Of a DNA stretch of 7,742 nt, positions 4,778 through 7,742 are shown piece by piece. This DNA comes from an uncultured Eubacteriales bacterium (GTDB lineage: Bacteria; Bacillota; Clostridia; Peptostreptococcales; Anaerovoracaceae). The position numbers and the translations under genes are program-made. The stretch covers positions 1 through 7,742 of the forward strand of contig CACYBO010000042.1 of NCBI GenBank assembly GCA_902772685.1, read 5' to 3'. The notes beneath the pieces were generated by a model that saw only the letters and a list, made by a program, of their open reading frames with translations, was not told where the DNA came from and did no database searches. Positions within the stretch are counted from its first letter, which is position 1, and each line of letters starts with the position of its first letter.

Positions 4778-6949
4778 ATGCTCAAATCCAGACGTATCAT
4801 CTCAATAATATTAACCATTATACTTGCGTTCTGCAGCGGCAGTGTTGCTTTTGCAGAGGAAGGCGCGGCGGAAGACGCACAGGAGGAAACTGCTGTTTCG
4901 GAACAGGCGGAACCAGAGACGCAGGAGGCGGCAGAACCTGACGCGGATTCCGCGATGGATAATGATAACGATGCAGTCGCAGAGGACGATGGGAACAAAG
5001 ATAATGGAATAACAGAAACGGAAAGTGTTGAAATCGTTGAGGCCGCGACTCCGATTGAAGCGAGCAAAGCAGCCCCGGCTGCAGACAACGATGCATTTTA
5101 CACGGTCAATCTGGACAACGGAAAAGTCGCTGATCAGAATGACAACACCATTGCGAATGGCTTTGCAGAGATATATGGTGAGACTTATTCCGCGACAGGA
5201 TTGAAGGATATGTCAGACCCTCAGAGGGAAGAGCAGATTACCGAAATGACGAAAGAAGCGGAGCTGTATTCCCTTGAGGGGACCGATGGCAAAACTGCTG
5301 AGGTTGTTTCAATTTACTCAGCATGCCGTCTGATGGTAGACGAAAAGGCAGCAGGCGGTGAAGTTGACACGATGGGAGCAAAACAGGCTGTTGCCTATAA
5401 AGGGCACATCATACTCAGCTATGAAGATGAGGAAGCCACAGCAAGTGCGTACCAACGGCTCTGCGATCAGTACGGTAAGGAAAATGTGCTGATCGACCTG
5501 CCGTGCAGACTGACATCGACGGATCAGGCGGAAAACTACTGGGGCACAAAGTACATGGGGTTCAGAAATGTCGCGCCGGGAATCAAGACATACGGGGATT
5601 ACGTTACCGTTGCAGTTCTGGACTCCGGAATCAATCGCTCGCACACCCTGATCAATGACGGCAGAACGATTTACGCAGGATATGATTTTGCAAATAACGA
5701 TAAAAATCCGGCAGATGACAACGGGCACGGAACGGCAGTTACGAGCATTATTACACAGAGCACGGAAGCGAATGTCAGGATTCTCCCGGTCAAAATTGGC
5801 ACGGCCAAAGGAGACTTCACCATTCTGACAATTCTCTATGGACTGGAATACGCCCGCGCGCAAGGTGCTGATGTTGCAAATATGAGTTTTGCGACAAACC
5901 TGATAGGACAAGATGGGGAGTTTGGCGATGTGGCCAGTGCAAAGGCTCTGGTTTCAAAAGCGGACACCTTTTTCAAGGAGTTTTCGGGTCCCATCGTGGC
6001 TAGTGCAGCAAACGATCAGGCCGATGTTGATGATAATATGATATGGCCGGCTGTATCCCGATATACGCTTACAGTCAGTGCTCTGCAACAGGGGTCCAAC
6101 GGCCCGGTGTTTGATTCGCGTTATTCCAACTATGGATCCGCCATCGATTTCGCTGCGCCTGGCTCCGGTATCAACGTTGCGGATTACCGGACCGCTACAG
6201 GGACTACCCAAATGTCAGGGACATCCTGCTCGGCCCCGTTCATTTCAGCCGCGGCAGCGCTGATCATGGCGAATAAGAGTTCCATCTCCACTAAAGCACA
6301 GGTCAAAACGGCACTGGCCGCAGTCTGTAATGACCTCGGCACAGTCGGCAAAGACAACTATTATGGTTTTGGCTGTCCGGTGTTCACGGCCTCGAATTTT
6401 GTCATCGACAAAGCCGTAAGAAATATGAGCAAGGCATCCGTCAGGACGTCTGTGAAAGTAACGTATACCGGCAAGGCTTTGAAACCGGCGGTTACCGTTA
6501 AATACGGCAGAGCAACGCTGGAAAAAAACAAGAACTATACCGTGAAATATTACAATAATAAAAATGTCGGGAAGGCGAAAATTGTCATTACAGGCATAGG
6601 AGTCCGGCATACTGGAAAGAAAACAGTAACTTTCAGGATCAACCCGAAGGGGACAAAACTGACGCAATACAGTTCCGGAAATAAATCCATGACCCTTTAC
6701 TGGAAAAAGCAGGTGAAGAAGATGTCCAAGAAAAGAGTTACAGGATATCAGATTCAGCTGGCGACAGACATGAAATTCACAAAGAACAAAAAAACAGTAA
6801 AAGTCAAAGGCTATAAGAAGAAAAAGAAGACGGTTAAAAAACTGAAGAAAAATAAAAGGTATTATGTGCGTATCCGGACGTATATGAAAACGAAGTCGGG
6901 AACCTATTACTCACCGTGGAGCAAAACAGTATACGGATTTAGCGATTGA
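4778..6949 (+). CDS. Secreted subtilisin-like serine protease (S8), long pro-region, MBG-like and FN3-like modules
   Basis: This is a predicted exported serine endopeptidase of 723 residues. Signal peptide: KSRR (3-6), a hydrophobic core 7-18, and a cut near SVAFA|EEG (26/27). Residues 27-95 are acidic, with 25 Asp/Glu and a single Lys. A long pro-region of about 105-245 ends in an I9-like segment (GHIILSYEDEEATASAYQRL at 209-228, then LIDLPCRL). The S8 domain runs from about 252 to 545. Catalytic residues are D282 (VAVLDSGI), H317 (NGHGTAVTSII) and S483 (SGTSCSAPF). Oxyanion N412 lies in SAAND, where most relatives have Gly before the Asn. Next come a well-preserved MBG-like module (about 558-622, VTYTGKALKPAVTVKYG to VTFRINP) and a Lys-rich FN3-like module (about 623-723, with YYVRIRTY, 32 Lys/Arg and 2 Asp). 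No LPxTG motif or C-terminal membrane helix is seen. GGAAAGG (4761-4767) precedes the ATG by 10 nt. Architecture matches the upstream protease, but the catalytic cores differ widely, so this looks like an old duplication or recruitment, not a recent copy. Confidence 0.92.
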   Translation: MLKSRRIISIILTIILAFCSGSVAFAEEGAAEDAQEETAVSEQAEPETQEAAEPDADSAMDNDNDAVAEDDGNKDNGITETESVEIVEAATPIEASKAAPAADNDAFYTVNLDNGKVADQNDNTIANGFAEIYGETYSATGLKDMSDPQREEQITEMTKEAELYSLEGTDGKTAEVVSIYSACRLMVDEKAAGGEVDTMGAKQAVAYKGHIILSYEDEEATASAYQRLCDQYGKENVLIDLPCRLTSTDQAENYWGTKYMGFRNVAPGIKTYGDYVTVAVLDSGINRSHTLINDGRTIYAGYDFANNDKNPADDNGHGTAVTSIITQSTEANVRILPVKIGTAKGDFTILTILYGLEYARAQGADVANMSFATNLIGQDGEFGDVASAKALVSKADTFFKEFSGPIVASAANDQADVDDNMIWPAVSRYTLTVSALQQGSNGPVFDSRYSNYGSAIDFAAPGSGINVADYRTATGTTQMSGTSCSAPFISAAAALIMANKSSISTKAQVKTALAAVCNDLGTVGKDNYYGFGCPVFTASNFVIDKAVRNMSKASVRTSVKVTYTGKALKPAVTVKYGRATLEKNKNYTVKYYNNKNVGKAKIVITGIGVRHTGKKTVTFRINPKGTKLTQYSSGNKSMTLYWKKQVKKMSKKRVTGYQIQLATDMKFTKNKKTVKVKGYKKKKKTVKKLKKNKRYYVRIRTYMKTKSGTYYSPWSKTVYGFSD

Positions 6950-6975
6950 CGAAGGAGCAGATACAAGGCGAAGAA

Positions 6976-7742
6976 ATGAACAGGCGATGGAAGAGGATTA
7001 CAACATATGCAACGGTGCTTTTGCTTGCAGCGCAGATTCTGATGGCCTCTGTCTGCTATGCAGAAGGAGAGGAGTTCACTTACAGGACATTGCGGGATGA
7101 AACACTATATATCTCCGCACCAAAATCTTGGCAGATCGAGGAGACCGGAAGTCTCGATGAAGACGCGGATTCCGTTAAGAATGATGAACTGGTCTATAAA
7201 GTATTCGAATTGCAGAATCAGGACGGTGCGAAGCAGGGAGAGATGTGGATCTGCGCGGAACCGTATGACAATTCCTTTTACTACTGCGATACAGAGGCAG
7301 AGGCGGAAGATTATCTGGAACAGGCAGGAACGGACGCTGTTGAGCATGTCGTGGACACGGCTCTGCCGACCGCGAGCGGATGGATCATAAGCGATCCGGC
7401 GTACCTGAAGGGAGAGGAGGAGTTCACCTACGTCATTCGCCAGAAAGCAAAGGTGGGTGGGAAAAACTATCTTATCTATCTGAATTGCGATTTTACGCCG
7501 AACGGCGGCGTCCACGAAGTGATGATCTTCGATGAGCCGTTTGACCAGAAGGTGTGCGATAAAATCGGCGAGTCAATGCAGGGGTTCGGATATGCGACGG
7601 AGCTGATCGACGAAAGAGTGCAGGGCGGCGATGATACCGGTAAAGGCGGCAGCGATGATACCGGTTATCCCGATTACTATTACGACAATGACACCGATAG
7701 CGGCTTCGGTTTCACGGACATTTTCATCACCGTAACAGCAGC
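6976..7742 (+). CDS. Exported protein of unknown family (partial, runs off window end)
   Basis: An open frame of 255 codons reaches the window edge without a stop. I do not recognise the family. Signal peptide: MNRRWKR, a hydrophobic core at about 11-24, and a probable cut at VCYA|EGE (29/30). There is no proper lipobox, since Val precedes the Cys. A compact alpha/beta-looking domain (about 32-206) opens with LYISAPKSWQIEE (44-56) and ends with IGESMQGFGY. That loosely recalls PsbP/DUF1795-type folds, but this is a guess. Mature cysteines are C93, C104, C171 and C194. Residues 217-245 form a Gly/Asp/Tyr linker (GGDDTGKGGSDDTG, then YYYDNDTDSG) before FTDIFITVTA, possibly the start of a membrane segment. 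The start is supported by signal-peptide coherence and a weak AAGG (6965-6968); the better GAAGGAG (6951-6957) is 18 nt away, rather far. The 26-nt gap after the second protease, with no terminator, suggests co-transcription. It might be a substrate, inhibitor or membrane partner of the protease. Confidence 0.8.
   Translation, partial: MNRRWKRITTYATVLLLAAQILMASVCYAEGEEFTYRTLRDETLYISAPKSWQIEETGSLDEDADSVKNDELVYKVFELQNQDGAKQGEMWICAEPYDNSFYYCDTEAEAEDYLEQAGTDAVEHVVDTALPTASGWIISDPAYLKGEEEFTYVIRQKAKVGGKNYLIYLNCDFTPNGGVHEVMIFDEPFDQKVCDKIGESMQGFGYATELIDERVQGGDDTGKGGSDDTGYPDYYYDNDTDSGFGFTDIFITVTA
7624..7665 (+). repeat. Short imperfect tandem repeat encoding a Gly/Asp linker
   Basis: GATGATACCGGT occurs identically at 7630-7641 and 7654-7665, each preceded by GGCGGC (7624-7629 and 7645-7650). 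The second copy carries an extra AGC, and AAA joins the two. It encodes GGDDTG-K-GGSDDTG (residues 217-230) in the partial exported protein, a flexible linker that probably grew by slippage or duplication. Confidence 0.75.

Noticed and set aside
4636..5096. Antisense open frames over the start of the second protease
   Set aside because: The Ser/Ala-rich translations mirror the acidic low-complexity segment on the other strand. The frames overlap the terminator and promoter, so they are shadows.
2756..6949. Possible LPxTG or other covalent wall anchors in the two proteases
   Set aside because: Both C-termini were read to the stop: neither has LPxTG, a terminal hydrophobic helix or a recognisable S-layer or choline-binding repeat.
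7058..7390. A 110-codon + strand open frame inside the last gene
   Set aside because: It is out of frame with the continuous reading frame from 6976, which has a signal peptide and stays open to the window end. The shorter frame has no credible domain or start signal.
1..7742. tRNA, rRNA, CRISPR, insertion sequences, riboswitches
   Set aside because: Intergenic gaps are all under about 110 nt and contain only terminators, promoters and a short inverted repeat. No cloverleaf, spaced repeats or transposase motifs were seen.

Overview
The window reads as a piece of a Gram-positive Clostridia-type chromosome of roughly balanced base composition. Three things support this: the ribosomal gene order rplS - rbgA - rnhB, which is typical of Firmicutes; purine-rich AGGAGG-type ribosome binding sites; and exported proteins ending in the Lys/Tyr-rich 'YTGK...' (MBG-like) plus fibronectin-III-like modules common in gut and oral Clostridia such as Lachnospiraceae and Anaerovoracaceae. 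The exact family cannot be fixed from this sequence. All genes lie on the + strand.

Left part (1-2649), housekeeping. The 3' end of rplS (ribosomal protein bL19) is followed by a very clean intrinsic terminator. Then comes a tight three-gene run: rbgA (50S-assembly GTPase), rnhB (RNase HII, 1 nt after rbgA) and folD (one-carbon/folate enzyme, 25 nt after rnhB). The FolD copy is notable because two of the three residues of the classical cyclohydrolase centre are replaced (Lys to Ala, Gln to Phe), while the Asp and the dinucleotide-binding half look intact.

Right part (2650-7742), secreted proteases and a companion. Two tandem genes encode large exported subtilisin-family (S8) serine proteases of 640 and 723 residues. 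They share the order signal peptide, long acidic segment, pro-region, S8 catalytic domain, MBG-like module and Lys-rich FN3-like module, but are strongly diverged. An intrinsic terminator separates them, and an extended -10 promoter lies directly before the second. 26 nt after the second protease starts a further exported protein (6976 to the window edge, no stop reached) of unrecognised family. It has a signal peptide, a compact Cys-containing domain, a short repeated Gly/Asp linker and what may be the start of a membrane segment.

How it fits together: the left half is a translation/replication/one-carbon housekeeping operon. The right half is a cell-surface proteolysis locus, in which the second protease and the partial exported protein are probably co-transcribed. 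No RNA genes, mobile elements, CRISPR arrays or phage genes were seen. The best candidates for something under-described are the cyclohydrolase-deficient-looking FolD and the charge-polarised tandem subtilases with their unknown exported partner.
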